A stretch of 64,000 nt of DNA from Hetaerina americana (lineage: Eukaryota > Arthropoda > Insecta > Odonata > Calopterygidae): the NCBI GenBank assembly GCA_022747635.1, contig JAKTNV010000117.1:248001-312000 (forward strand), given 5' to 3'. The stretch's first letter is position 1. Each line of letters starts with the position of its first letter. Below, one piece after another: positions 26,030 through 37,343 of the stretch. The translations under genes and the position numbers were made by a program. The notes beneath the pieces are model-generated. The model made no database searches and was not told the DNA's origin. It worked only from the letters and a program-made list of their open reading frames with translations.

Positions 26030-26260
26030 GGAAAGTGGTAGTGCAGGGTTAGAAGTTGGAATACTGACCAGAGAGCCAAGGTTCGATTCCTGGGCATACC
26101 TCTCTGAGCACTCTCAGCTTCACCCAAACTGTGTGATTTTTCGGGTAGAAGATCTACCTGGGAAACCATAGGCGGTACAGGGAAAGGATCTTGCCCCCCC
26201 TACCCTGATGTATGAATCTCACACGCCGTTGGGCTTAGCATTGGGAGAACTCTAGCGACA
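26030..26260 (+). mobile_element. SINE, second family, copy 2 with intact A and B boxes
   Basis: A tRNA-like head has A box TAGTGCAGGGTT (26039-26050) and B box GGTTCGATTCC (26080-26090), with tRNA-like spacing of about 30 bases between them. The body carries CGGGTAGAAGATCTACCTGG and a CCCCCCCTACCCTGATGTAT end shared with 25605-25800. It was most likely transcribed by RNA polymerase III. The right end is not sharp. Confidence 0.75.
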
Positions 26261-26779
26261 CCTACCAAATCGGCCTTCGGGTTGATTACTGCGTCAATAG
26301 TTTACTTCATATCGAAGGAATAAATTGTCTGGAATAATAGTGGAACCAACAGAAAAGTAAATCGCAATGGCATACCTGCTCTTCAATGAACTATGGTAAA
26401 ATATTGATAATAGGAAATGAGTTCAGAGGAACGAATAATTAACATACCTTTGCAGTGAGTGTTGTGCAAGGATGGTCAATTCATGGCTCGGTGAGACATT
26501 ACATATGACCGCGTCCTTTTAGATACGTAATCTTTTTATGAAAAGACAAAAAAGGCGTAAGGAGAAAAATGTCTATACATACACACACATATGTTAACAA
26601 AAATACTGGCTGGTGATAAATCAATAAAAAGCAACATAAACACCAAATAATGTGACAAAATTTTCTATTGGAATATGACACAGCAGAGTAAAAGACTTGG
26701 TCACTAAAATTTGTATTGGAGTTACACATGCGTAGACTGAAGCACTTACTAAAGGTTGAACCCTTTAAAAGCCATTTCG
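26261..26779. other. Unassigned AT-rich sequence
   Basis: No gene or repeat was recognised. Confidence 0.4.
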
Positions 26780-27920
26780 AAGGGCGGCGACTCAGGGCCG
26801 TCCGGCCCTGACGTCAGTCGATAATGATCACTGGACTACAGACCACCCCTTTCTCCCATGCCCGCGTGGGCGTGATGGCGGGGGAAGAAAAGTGAATGAA
26901 CTGGAGCGGGAAGGAAGAAAAGGAGGGATCAAGTGTGGGATGAGGGGCGGAGGGCGAGGACAGAGAGAGTGGACTCCCACGGAGGAAGGGGCAGATGCAA
27001 GCAAGGCGGATGAGGAAAGTGCAAGGGGACGGACGACACAGGAGGGGGCTGAGACGCTAGCCCCCCATCCCACACCGCCAGCCACTCCTTCTCCCCGGGG
27101 GACGTCAAAAGTAACCTCTCCCGCGCGGGACGGTGGGGGAGAAAGAGAGAGAGAGATCAGTGGGAGTCAGACTCTGCAAAGGAGGTTTGAGGGGGGAGGC
27201 GAGGGAGGGAGGGAGGGAATTGCAGGAATCCATCCACTGCCGCCCAGGTGAAACAAAAAAAGCAGGAAAAAAATCTCAACCGACCTCTCACATCCCCGGA
27301 ACACATAAAGAGCGAAAAGAGGTGGGATGGGCAGGAGGTGAGAGTTTAGAACGCGAATGTGGTGGGGGAGGCGGTATGAGGGGGCGAGGGGGGGGGGGGT
27401 GTGAGGAGGGGCAGTTGGGAATAGGTTCAACGAACGCAAGACGCAGTTTTGAAAAGAAAAAAACGGCGATCGTTGTCGACCGGGGAGTTAGTTGGGAGGG
27501 AAGGAGTGGGGTCAAGATATGCACGCTGCGGGATGGGGCATGTTCAGCACGGAGGAATGGGTTAAGGGAATGAAAAGGGAAATAACAAGTTAAAAAAAAA
27601 CAAAATGGAATGAGTTGGAAAGGGGCGGAGCATTATTATCGGTGCATATATCCCAATCGGCGTGGGTGTAGCGGTCGGTTGCGGGAGACGACCACTGCCC
27701 GAAGAGGATGCACTCCCAGGAGTTGTTGTCCGGAGATAAAGCTGGCTGGAGAGGGAGGGAATCTGGGGAGGGATTCAGTGTGCCGTTTCACGGATGGCCG
27801 ACGACGCGCGGACGATCTTCGCGTGTCGCCACCGAGTCGGAGCGATGAGTTCTCCGTAAATCCCGCTCGGGAGCTCCGCGAGATTTACGCGGGAGACCGC
27901 CGATGAGCAATTACGTCCCC
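26780..27920. other. CpG-rich, G-rich island
   Basis: The stretch is far more GC- and CpG-rich than its flanks. It starts with a CRE palindrome and hairpin (26793-26817). Its middle (26880-27450) is a G/A-skewed low-complexity run with an 11-G tract near 27389, and its 3' part (27610-27910) is CpG-rich and less skewed. Frames of 98-146 codons lie inside; their products are low-complexity and unrecognised. A frame at 27610-27906 with less biased composition (GAEHYYRCIYPNRRGCSGRL) is the best coding candidate, but weak. Such an island could mark a promoter or first exon. Confidence 0.45.
26793..26817. promoter_or_regulatory. Hairpin plus CRE-type palindrome
   Basis: CAGGGCCG (26793-26800) and CGGCCCTG (26803-26810) form an 8-bp inverted repeat. 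It overlaps the 10-bp palindrome CTGACGTCAG (26808-26817), which contains the full CREB/ATF site TGACGTCA. Binding is inferred from the consensus only. Confidence 0.5.
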
Positions 27921-29114
27921 TCGGCAGACGTCCGCTGAACCCAGAGGGCAGCCAACATACAGTTGGAGACGGGATAATTTGAAATTGTTAGGATTCTGCG
28001 ATGGAACAAAAAAACTGAAAATGCCTCCCTCTCTCCCCCAGACCTCTGCGAATGAGCATTGCGGGCACTCGCGAGATCTGCTTCCGACAAAATTATTCAC
28101 TTGCAGAAGCGGAGGAAAAATAAACCCCGTAACGACTTTAAACAGAAATGAAACAAAACATGAAAATATTATTGCGGGGGATATTGCTGAGAAAAGCCAT
28201 TAATTCTTCTTGTAAGATCCACGTAACTCTTTTTCCTTGAAAAAAACTTGGGTGAGTGACCAATAGTGATTCACCACAGCACTTTAAGCAGCATTTACAC
28301 CGGAAGGGATTATTCAAATCTTGGTGAAACGTGTGAATGAGAACCTTCCTGATCGACCTGACTTCATCTTAAAAGCCAAATATTTTTTTTTGCCGGGAGA
28401 GCTATTTGAATCAACAACTACTGAGCTGACGGAGGCGACTGAGCAAGTATTGGCGAATTCCACGAATTACAACACGCGCAGCGGAAATGGCCTTGAATTT
28501 ATATCCAAGATAAACAGAAAGCGGTGGATCAAGGCGTCAAATCCTCATTATTCGTCCTAGAAAGGAATTAGTTTTTACGAAACTGACTTGAATGCGTTCA
28601 AATCTACATCATGTGCTCAAAAACTACCTTACCGTAAATAATATGTAGAGTAGTATTATTATTACATTAATGGACTGGGGTGGAATCGAATGTAAAGGTC
28701 TCGAATACATTTAAGGTAACTTTTCCTTTGCCTATTGTAACTCTGATGCTTCTAATAGTGGTCTTCAGCTTGCGGTAAATAGAGTTGGAATAGATAGATA
28801 CAACAATATAATAATGCGAATAAACTGCTGCCGTATTATGCGTCGACTAACAAGACAATCTGACGTCCTGCCTTACCATAAACCCTTCACTAATTCCGCA
28901 TACTTTCCACCTCCCTTCATTCCACCCAACATGTTTAAACTTTTCCCTTCCATGCCTCGCTTGATTGAGCCTGTTATACGTAACTATATCCGCATCGCGA
29001 TGCAACATCAGTTGCAGGAAAATCACAGAGCAAAGAAATATAAGTCTCAAGTTTGATACTGATTATTTTGTTTGGTTGAAAAGTAAAGATTAATAATTAT
29101 GTGCACATTCATAA
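27921..29114. other. Unassigned sequence
   Basis: Frames at 28321-28560 and 28814-29056 (about 80 codons each) show no recognised domain. No repeat was assigned. Confidence 0.35.
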
Positions 29115-29165
29115 TACAGGTATGCTTCCGCCTTTGCGGCGGCGTATTTTGTAGATACAGTAATA
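29115..29165 (+). mobile_element. CR1/L2-like LINE 3' end, degenerate
   Basis: CCGCCTTTGCGGCGGCGTAT followed by TTTGTAGATACAG matches the family's terminal loop. The inner stem CGCC/GGCG is retained, as is the tail start. No coding part was recognised upstream. Confidence 0.6.
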
Positions 29166-29919
29166 AGAGATGTAAAAAATAGGGGGATATGGGAAATTGG
29201 TTGACGATTGGTGGATACTCGCAATTAAAATTTCACAGAACCGCATGAAATCAAGTCGATCCTGTCATTTAAGCACAGAAAGATGACATTACGAGTATTG
29301 CATCTTGCGGTAACTAGGTCAAAGTAGTAAACAAACAAAAAATAGGAATTAAGCCATTTAAATAATTGCAGTCACTCGATATAACGCCTCTCACAGTTCA
29401 ATATCATCCTGATTACAGAAATCACTCTAATTAAAAGGAGAAATTTATTCGCGAATATTTGCCACCAAGCAGTTTTGAGCTTATGAATATAAGGAGAGGA
29501 AAGATCACGCTTATTGGTCCTGTCAGAGATGGCATAAATCACATCATAGACCGATGGAGATAAAATACTCACATATTTATATACCTACAAACTTCATTTG
29601 GGAACAATTGCATTAGCACCTTAATATTCGTTTCAACGGCAGCTACCCCGACATTACGGATGTTCATCAAAACTTCGCCAAGACGGCAACATTCACAAAC
29701 CAAAAATGATGAAAAAACATCAATATTTAAGACCGACGGAGCGAGGCTTCCGTCTTTCTCGACAAGAAAGGCAATTTCTTAATTTCTTTACTCGAAGATA
29801 TCATCAGTCCTTAGGCAACACTCAACACGATACGTGTACTCGTTGCTATGATATCCTAAGGCATTGTGGATCGCCACGCGCGAAAGTACTAAGCTGAGGA
29901 GGGGAGATTGTGACCTTGA
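29166..29919. other. Unassigned AT-rich sequence
   Basis: No gene or repeat was recognised. Confidence 0.4.
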
Positions 29920-29990
29920 ACGACCAATCAGAACGCTAAGCAGGGAGACGTGGTATAAAGCAGGCAGTAAGAAATTAAATAGCGCCCGTT
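29920..29990 (+). promoter_or_regulatory. Candidate RNA polymerase II core promoter (CCAAT + TATA)
   Basis: GACCAATCAG places a CCAAT box at 29924-29928, and GGTATAAAG gives a TATA box at 29954-29959, with 25 bases between them. A start site would be expected near 29985-29990. Downstream, short frames begin at ATG 29994 and ATG 30031. The second encodes MHFRTMPFYLLSSIKMHALS, a hydrophobic N-terminus. This could be a signal-peptide first exon, but no splice-linked second exon was found. Confidence 0.35.
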
Positions 29991-32431
29991 TCCATGGAGA
30001 TCCCTCCCCACCCGGGCTCGCCGAGGGAGAAATGCACTTCAGAACCATGCCTTTCTACCTTCTCTCCTCCATTAAAATGCACGCTCTCTCATTTCTCGCT
30101 CTTACAACTATTAATGTCCCATTCAATATTATATATTCGTGTATGTATTAAGGCTGATTTACAAAATGCCAATTTCAGCACTGAATTCAGGATACTAAAA
30201 TTCATTTCGTCTAAACGAGGGAATCATAATCGTTAAATCAGTAGAATTCGATTTTCAGTACTTAGAAGAGAAATAGTCCATGAACGTATTTTGTATATCT
30301 CGTATTTATCTCGTATATCCGATTCTACAATCTAACTACAAATCACAAAAGAACAGGTATATCAAGACACCACCAAATGTGGCGCTTGCATCCGCATTAT
30401 TTATGCTGGAAGCGAGTGCATCATGACGCCGGGAAAATGTGCACTCGGAATAAAACCCGCTAGAAGATTGAAATATCCCAAAATTTACAATATGGGGGGG
30501 AAAACATATAACTTCTAACTTTCAATGGCTTTATTCGGCAGCTCATACCTACGCATCGCCGAAACAACAGTACCGTTCCCTAACGTTCTCCTACGAATCC
30601 AATCCCTTACCCAGATTTTCTTACTTCGGGTACAATTAGAGTTGACAATTACCATTACCTCTAATACACAGCCAAAAAAATAACAGTCTCCTCGTTAAAA
30701 CTAAGGACGGAATCGGACAAAATGACTTAAAATGCTTGATGGAATTGATGCGTAAACACTGTCGTCGACCGAAATTACAAGCGTGTGCGCATGCGCAAAA
30801 AACATCGTATAAAGCGGTCTTTGAGCACCTTAAAAACAATTTCAGTATTAAATCATAATTTCATGGTTAATACAATAACTGTAACTCTTCGTTTTTTCCC
30901 ATGCAGTTAAATCAAACTTGTATGGATAACGGTTAAGCTACCTAGCGGTCGGAAAATTACCGAAATACTTCAGTAAACCGAAAATAGCCTGAAGATACGC
31001 ACCCAAAATTAATACTATGGGTCAAACACAATTTAAGACGAAAATTAATAATTGAGAATGTAGCACAATGATTTTTATCGAAAAACCACTCTCCTTTTCT
31101 TCAAAGCGTACGTGATCTCATTCAACTAAGGGATTGGATAAGAGACCTGATCATAGTACTGAAGTCCACAATTTAACCAAGTGGTTTCAAACAAGCTTTC
31201 TCGATCAAGATGAGAAATCGTCCACCCTATATGTGTAGCGAAAATTCTCTATTTAATTATTTCCTTTCATCTACCTTTCCCAAATTATCCAGCTCCAAAA
31301 AGTCTGGTGAAAAAAAAACAAGAGTAAGTCGGTAGTCCTAGGTGCCTGCACGATAAAAAGGGATGCTGAATTACGTTGCATCGGTTTTCAATTAAAAGAA
31401 TAATCAGTGGCCACATTTTTTTATATTTTGGCAAACACAACATGCCTAAGAGGCAAACGACCACAGCGTCCACCACCCTTAGGCAAGTACGCTAGCCCTC
31501 CAAAAAATACGAAGCTGAGTTCTTCGCATTACCATTGAAAGTGAAGAATATTTGAAAGACTTTTGCAGAAGGATTTAATAGGGAATCGAACAGGTCACAA
31601 AGAAAATCTGCCTGTTTCGCGAAGAGTTGTTATGAAGGATCTGAGGGCGTAAAACTTTTATAAGATGGCCTTGGCTGGAAGACATTGAAAATACGATTAT
31701 CACAAGCGCGTATAATGCTTTTTGAAAAGTAAAAATCACTCGAGCTTAGCTCTGACACGAAAGGAATGATTTTAGCAACACAATACAACGGCAGACGGGT
31801 TAATGTAAATTGCTTGAACAACTGATCGAAACGAGGGATCATTTTTTTCTAACGCGAAGATCAAGACCACAAAACAGAGGGAAAGTTTTTTTTCGCGAGG
31901 ATGTGTCCAATTATAATGGAATAATTTACAGAGAAATCCATAAAATAATTTAACAGGAAGAATGCGCCGGAAATATATCGAATATCACATCCGAAAAATC
32001 CATTAATTATGACGAAAAAGCTCACCATACGGAGTTATCTCCGTAAATTTTATCACAATTACTTCCCTATCTTAAAAAAAATGTTAGTTAATAAAAAAAA
32101 CTTACAAAAGGCGGGCAAAATCATGACGAAAGGCGGGAAACGTAATTATTAATATTATTATAGAAGGCCCTTCAGATACATATTTATGGCAAAAAATCAA
32201 AAGAATTCATATAAAACCTTAAAAGTAATATTCGAACAGCAAAAGCATGTAAAATGCACCCAAAGTTAAAGAAAATTTCGCGACCGTAAGGCCTGGAATA
32301 ACTCTGAAATAACATGCCTTACAGCAGCTCCTATGTTCATCATCAAAAAAACAAAAAAAAGCGAAATGACCAGAAAATGGAAAAGGAGATTTAGTACTCA
32401 TTCGGTACTAGTGTACAAAAAATTAATTACC
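29991..32431. other. 2.4 kb without recognised features
   Basis: Apart from short frames directly after the candidate promoter, nothing was recognised on either strand. Confidence 0.35.
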
Positions 32432-32515
32432 TAGTGGCTGGTGACCTAACACTCCCTGCCACACATGCACGTGGTAGATTGCAAGGTAAGCAGTAGATAT
32501 ACGTATGTAGATCGG
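32432..32515 (+). mobile_element. CR1/L2-like LINE 3' end (older copy)
   Basis: GGTGACCTAACACTCCCTGC then CACAC, GGTAGATTGCAAGGTA and degenerate GTAGAT repeats match the family's terminal signature. It lies only about 100 bases upstream of the better-preserved LINE, so the younger element sits next to an older copy's tail. Confidence 0.7.
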
Positions 32516-32599
32516 GAAAGTGAAGACTATCAATGGAAGAAGATCATCAATACTTCAAATAGAATAGGCAAAACCGTCGTCGGGACTTCCAGCAGGCGG

Positions 32600-34890
32600 G
32601 GGCCTGATAAATCGTGGCAAGGGTCACCTTCGCCCGTCCAATCAAACCTACGGGCAGGGGAAGAAGCACAAGTGATGACACAATACACCCTGCGGTCATG
32701 CATGCATTCACGGACGGGATGAATAGTAAAATAAATAACAGCCTCCATTCGCATGTTCCCGAACGGTCAAATTTCAAAAAGAGTTTAAAAAGTGACGATA
32801 TAAGTTTTGTGAATACAACCAAACAGCTACTAAAAGAATGTCGTAGTAAGACGAAAAGTATTATGCGCACAGCACTACACTCTTTTAAATCTAAAATGCT
32901 AAGCGAATATCTTGAGGAAAATCCAAAGTCATTCTGGTCCTATGTTAGGGAAATACAGGGTAAACGTCCCACTGTTCACTCTTTGAAGACGGAAAATGGA
33001 GAAATCATTACAGATAGCGTGAAAAAGGCAAATATTTTAAACCATTTTTTCCAGAGCGTCTACAACAAAAACACAAACGCACCAAACGATCCTCCACACC
33101 CACCCGGGGAACACATGAGCGATCTTACACTGACCAAGCAGGGAATAGTACATCTGCTCCGTAGTATCAAAGCACACAAGGCACCTGGTCCGGAAGAAAT
33201 ACCTGCTAGAATATTAAAGGAATTAGCTGACGACATTGCCCCATTTTTACATATTGTTTTTCTAAAATCGATAGAAGAAGGCTCAGTGCCTCGCGACTGG
33301 AAGCTAGCCCATATAACTCCCATCTATAAAGGCGGCGATAGGGATAAACCAACCAATTACCGACCCATTTCTTTAACATCGATCTCTTGTAAAATATTGG
33401 AACACGTTATTGTCACTAACATTATGAAATTTCTTGATAGTAGGAAAATACTAATCCACAACCAGCACGGATTTAGGAAAAGCAGATCTTGCGAAACACA
33501 ACTTGGTCTCTTCATTCACGATATACTTAGATCGGGAGAAAACAACACCCAAGTCGATGCAGTATTCCTGGATTTCAAAAAAGCCTTCGACAAAGTCCCA
33601 CACAATAAATTGTTACACAAACTTAAATACTATGGGATCAATGAGAAAATAATTAATTGGATTAGGGACTTCTTGTCAAACCGCAAACAAATAGTAGTCA
33701 TAGATGGGTTGTGCTCAACGGAGAGAGATGTTACTTCGGGCGTCCCCCAGGGAAGTGTAATAGGGCCTCTTCTGTTCTTAATATACATAAATGACTTAAG
33801 CACACACGTTAGTAGCAATCTAAGGTTATTTGCTGACGACACGGTGATATACAGGGAAATAAGGAGCCAACTAGATCGCGAGCTACTCTCTAGAGACTTA
33901 GACAATATCTCGGGATGGTGCAATAAATGGGGATTAACACTTAATATAGATAAATGTGCAGTTTTGAAATTTTGGAATAAAGGAAGCGAGGAACAGGATA
34001 TAAACTACAAAATAGAGGGTTCAGTATTGACTACGGCAAATCAAGTTAAATATTTGGGGGTTGTTCTAACACCACGCCTTTCATGGGGAGCACATATCAG
34101 GACAATATGCGGATCAGCTTTAAAGAAACTTGGCTTCATAAAACGGGTGGTGGGGAAATGTAATGAAAAAGTTAAAGAGAGGTGTTATTTTGCTCTAGTT
34201 AGACCTCATTTGGAATATGCCGCAAGTATTTGGGATCCGTGGGAGAAAATTTGGCAAAAAGAATTAGATAAAGTCCAGAGAAAATCCGCTAGATTTGTTA
34301 AAAATTGTTATGATAAAAACACAAGTGTGACAGGTCTCTTAGGGGATTTAGGCTGGGAACCACTTGAAGTGCGGAGAGAACAAGCGAGGCTTAGACTTTT
34401 AGAAAGGTTCAGAACAAACGAGTTTAAATATGACACTGAAGGAATTATAATGGCCCCACACTACTTAGGTAGATCAGACCACAAAGATAAACTAAGGGAG
34501 ATAGATTCCAAGACAGATAGGTACAAATACTCATTCTTTCCCCGAACAATCAGTAATCATAATAGCAAGAAACCGAAGTCACTTTAGAAATATTAAAAAC
34601 TTTGAATTTACAAGTCGGAACAAAATTAAACACTATAGAGATGTTAGGTATACTTTCAGGTGCATGTGTATGTTAGTTGGTAGTTTGAGTGTTTGCATGT
34701 GTGTTGGGTGTAAGTGTTCATGCATGAATGTATGCCATGTTTTTTTTTATATATGATTTTGTCGTTATTGCATGCGATTTTTTTTTTTATTATTTTTCTT
34801 TTCTAAATTATGGGTGGTGTCCTAGCACCCCCCGCCACACGCCCTTGCGGCGGCTTGCGGGGTATTGAGTAGATGTAGATGTAGATGTAG
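32600..34890 (+). mobile_element. CR1/L2-like non-LTR retrotransposon, 5'-truncated, best-preserved copy
   Basis: The element comprises an uninterrupted reverse transcriptase frame (to 34587), a 3' UTR of about 300 bases with T-rich runs, and the terminal stem-loop CCCCGCC to GCGGGG (34830-34862). It ends in GGTATTGAG with a (TAGATG) tail stopping at about 34890. The endonuclease domain that normally precedes the linker is absent, so the copy is 5'-truncated. Its 3' end is nearly identical to that at 2221-2292. The left boundary was not resolved, and no target duplication was identified with certainty. Confidence 0.9.
32614..34587 (+). CDS. LINE reverse transcriptase (ORF2 C-terminal two thirds)
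   Basis: The 657-codon frame opens after a TAA at 32608. Position 32614 is GTG and the first ATG in frame is at 32698, so the true start is lost to truncation. Residues 70-185 are the linker (FWSYVREIQGKRPTV). The reverse transcriptase domain spans about 185-490: KAPGPEEIP (189-197), NYRPISLTSISCKILE, motif A FLDFKKAFD (318-326, catalytic D320), motif B SGVPQGSVIGPLLF (375-388) and motif C FADD (406-409). The thumb/connection follows (VKYLGVVLTPRLSW 478-491, VRPHLEYAASIW 529-540), then a basic C-terminus (SFFPRTISNHN). In intact relatives it copies its own RNA at a nicked target site. Without the endonuclease this copy is probably dead, but the lack of stops suggests a recent insertion. Confidence 0.93.
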   Translation: MARVTFARPIKPTGRGRSTSDDTIHPAVMHAFTDGMNSKINNSLHSHVPERSNFKKSLKSDDISFVNTTKQLLKECRSKTKSIMRTALHSFKSKMLSEYLEENPKSFWSYVREIQGKRPTVHSLKTENGEIITDSVKKANILNHFFQSVYNKNTNAPNDPPHPPGEHMSDLTLTKQGIVHLLRSIKAHKAPGPEEIPARILKELADDIAPFLHIVFLKSIEEGSVPRDWKLAHITPIYKGGDRDKPTNYRPISLTSISCKILEHVIVTNIMKFLDSRKILIHNQHGFRKSRSCETQLGLFIHDILRSGENNTQVDAVFLDFKKAFDKVPHNKLLHKLKYYGINEKIINWIRDFLSNRKQIVVIDGLCSTERDVTSGVPQGSVIGPLLFLIYINDLSTHVSSNLRLFADDTVIYREIRSQLDRELLSRDLDNISGWCNKWGLTLNIDKCAVLKFWNKGSEEQDINYKIEGSVLTTANQVKYLGVVLTPRLSWGAHIRTICGSALKKLGFIKRVVGKCNEKVKERCYFALVRPHLEYAASIWDPWEKIWQKELDKVQRKSARFVKNCYDKNTSVTGLLGDLGWEPLEVRREQARLRLLERFRTNEFKYDTEGIIMAPHYLGRSDHKDKLREIDSKTDRYKYSFFPRTISNHNSKKPKSL

Positions 34891-35364
34891 AACGGTTATC
34901 TGTTGAGGACGGTAATATTCCATTGCGGAGTAAACAATCCGCAGGGGAAAATTTTTGGAAAACACTCCTGACCTCGGACCCAAAACGCTCTCCCCCAGCG
35001 AAAATGAAACGAAAACTTCTAACGACATCAAGAATGGAGATAATTTCATGTGCTTGGGGAAAAATAGAAATATGGAAAAATGGATTCGGCAAAAGATATG
35101 TCGAAGCGTTGCAATGAAACAAGACGAGGATTGACATAACTTGGATGATTAATGGAAAAAAGTTCGAGGATAATTTGAGAACCAGTTGTAATTAGAAACA
35201 GCGGATCAACAACCTTAGTGCAAGAAAAATTATCGCTTATTTTCTGTGGCAAGTTAATTAAAAAGAACCATTGAAATATTATATGACACAGTTTATGCCC
35301 ATCCAAAGACTAAGTTACCCGGTAACAATAAGAGTATATATATAGCATAGGCGTAGATCAGAGG
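34891..35364. other. Unassigned sequence
   Basis: No gene or repeat was recognised. Confidence 0.4.
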
Positions 35365-35690
35365 CTTTTACTACAACGTGGATGCGAAGCGGGATGGAAA
35401 AACTAAGATGGACAGAAAGGAAAACAAACTAGGCAGTGCTAGGAATGGCGGAGGAAGCGAGGGGATTGTAGTGGAAAATTCAAAGGAGGCATGAAAGATG
35501 ATGCAGTGCGTTTTGATTGGCAATGGAATGTTGAAGACTGTGATAGAGGGGGATAACGTCAGGCAAACGACGGAGGGAAAGGAATAGGAAAGGTATGTTG
35601 AACGAAATGAAGGGAGGAAGTATGCTGACTGGAAGAGGGGTTAATTTTACCGTCGGACGTGAGGTTGTGTATTGTTGGGGGAGGAAAAGA
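35365..35690 (+). mobile_element. RTE-like LINE 3' fragment
   Basis: Broken translation KTKMDRKENKLGSARNGGG, then a stretch ending LIGNGMLKTVIEGDNVR and RNEGRKYADWKR, matches the C-terminal end of RTE-like arthropod elements and the fragment at 21690-21960. Frameshifts and stops are present. Confidence 0.55.
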
Positions 35691-36924
35691 AACTTATGTA
35701 GTTTGTCTCCACCCAAAACCCGACTGAAAACGGTGGAATAACAATAATATTAATAATGTTTAGAGCTTTATGGGATGAGAGATGAAGAGACCGGCGTTGA
35801 TGTGAAAGTTTCGTAAGGAAGTTAAAATGAAGAAGTGGAGATAGAGAGAGAGGATGAGGGGAGGCGGCTGATAGGTGGAAAAGGGAGGCGGAATCGAGCA
35901 GCAGTGGCCGGCAGACACTAAGACTATTTCCGTTTTGTTTACGAACCGACACTTCCCCTCCCTTCGAAAACCCCTCCCCGCAATCTCCATCGAACCCCCA
36001 CCCCATTTAAGACAGCGTGCAACTTACTTCCGTCTCCGCCGTCCCAGCTCCCTCCCTCTCACTGCATATCTTTACCTTCCAACAAGTTCATCGGAACCTG
36101 GCGAGTTCACTGTTTCCTTGGGAGATGGCGGAGAGGAAGGGGAGAGCGAAGGGGAAGATTGCAGCGGAGCGGGGGAAAGTTTTTTTTCAGAAGGGAGAAA
36201 GATGAAGCAAAAATGCATCGAGGGTCGGAAGGGTGCAATGGTCGAGCGGAATCACTTGCAGAAAAAAAGAGACACCGCGACGAGGAGAATGAATAGATAA
36301 AGAGATCGTAGCACGCAAGAGCCATTTGGCTGACGTAGGGTGCAGAGGGGGAGATCAGAGCGTGGTTGGAAAGACTGGGACAAAATGAAGGCGGGAGAAA
36401 AAAAATAATGGAACGTGTACGATTAACGTGTGAGCAACCACCAAACGGCCAAACTGAAACTCATTGAAGGGACGACATACGGAAATAAAATGGTGAAGAC
36501 ATTGCGTGCGACTGACCAAAGACAATGGTGACCGCGGGCCAGACGATTCAGAGACGCTAATGAAATAGAGGCAAAGACATGGGAAGAAACGATTGTTTTT
36601 TTAGAGATTGAAGAAATCCCGGATGCTTGAAGATGCAGAAAAGGTAATCGTACGTGTTTATAAAGACGAGAGAAAGTTCTCGAAGGAAGAAAACTACATG
36701 TAAATCAGTAAATGATACCTATAGGAGTCTCCCAGTCATCCTAACATCGTTAAAGTTTCTCTGATAAATCTGACGCTAAAAAAGAGAATTTCTCCAAGCG
36801 AAAAAATCTAAAAAAATTTAATCTCACTTACATTTTCATAATAACATGCAAGCAGCGGCAACTGCGTGCGGTGGGAAGTATTTTCACACCATCAATTCAT
36901 AAAAAAACAGAAATGTACCATGAA
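35691..36924. other. Unassigned sequence with alternating purine and pyrimidine islands
   Basis: Purine-rich (35790-35890), pyrimidine-rich (35940-36065) and again purine-rich (36115-36250) blocks follow each other, with low-complexity frames on both strands. No domain was recognised. Confidence 0.35.

Positions 36925-37339
<415 letters not shown>

Positions 37340-37343
<4 letters not shown>

Noticed and set aside
26892..27573. Long Gly/Glu/Arg-rich frames on the + strand and Pro/Ser frames on the minus strand
   Set aside because: The purine skew alone keeps these frames open. The products are low-complexity and overlap in several frames.
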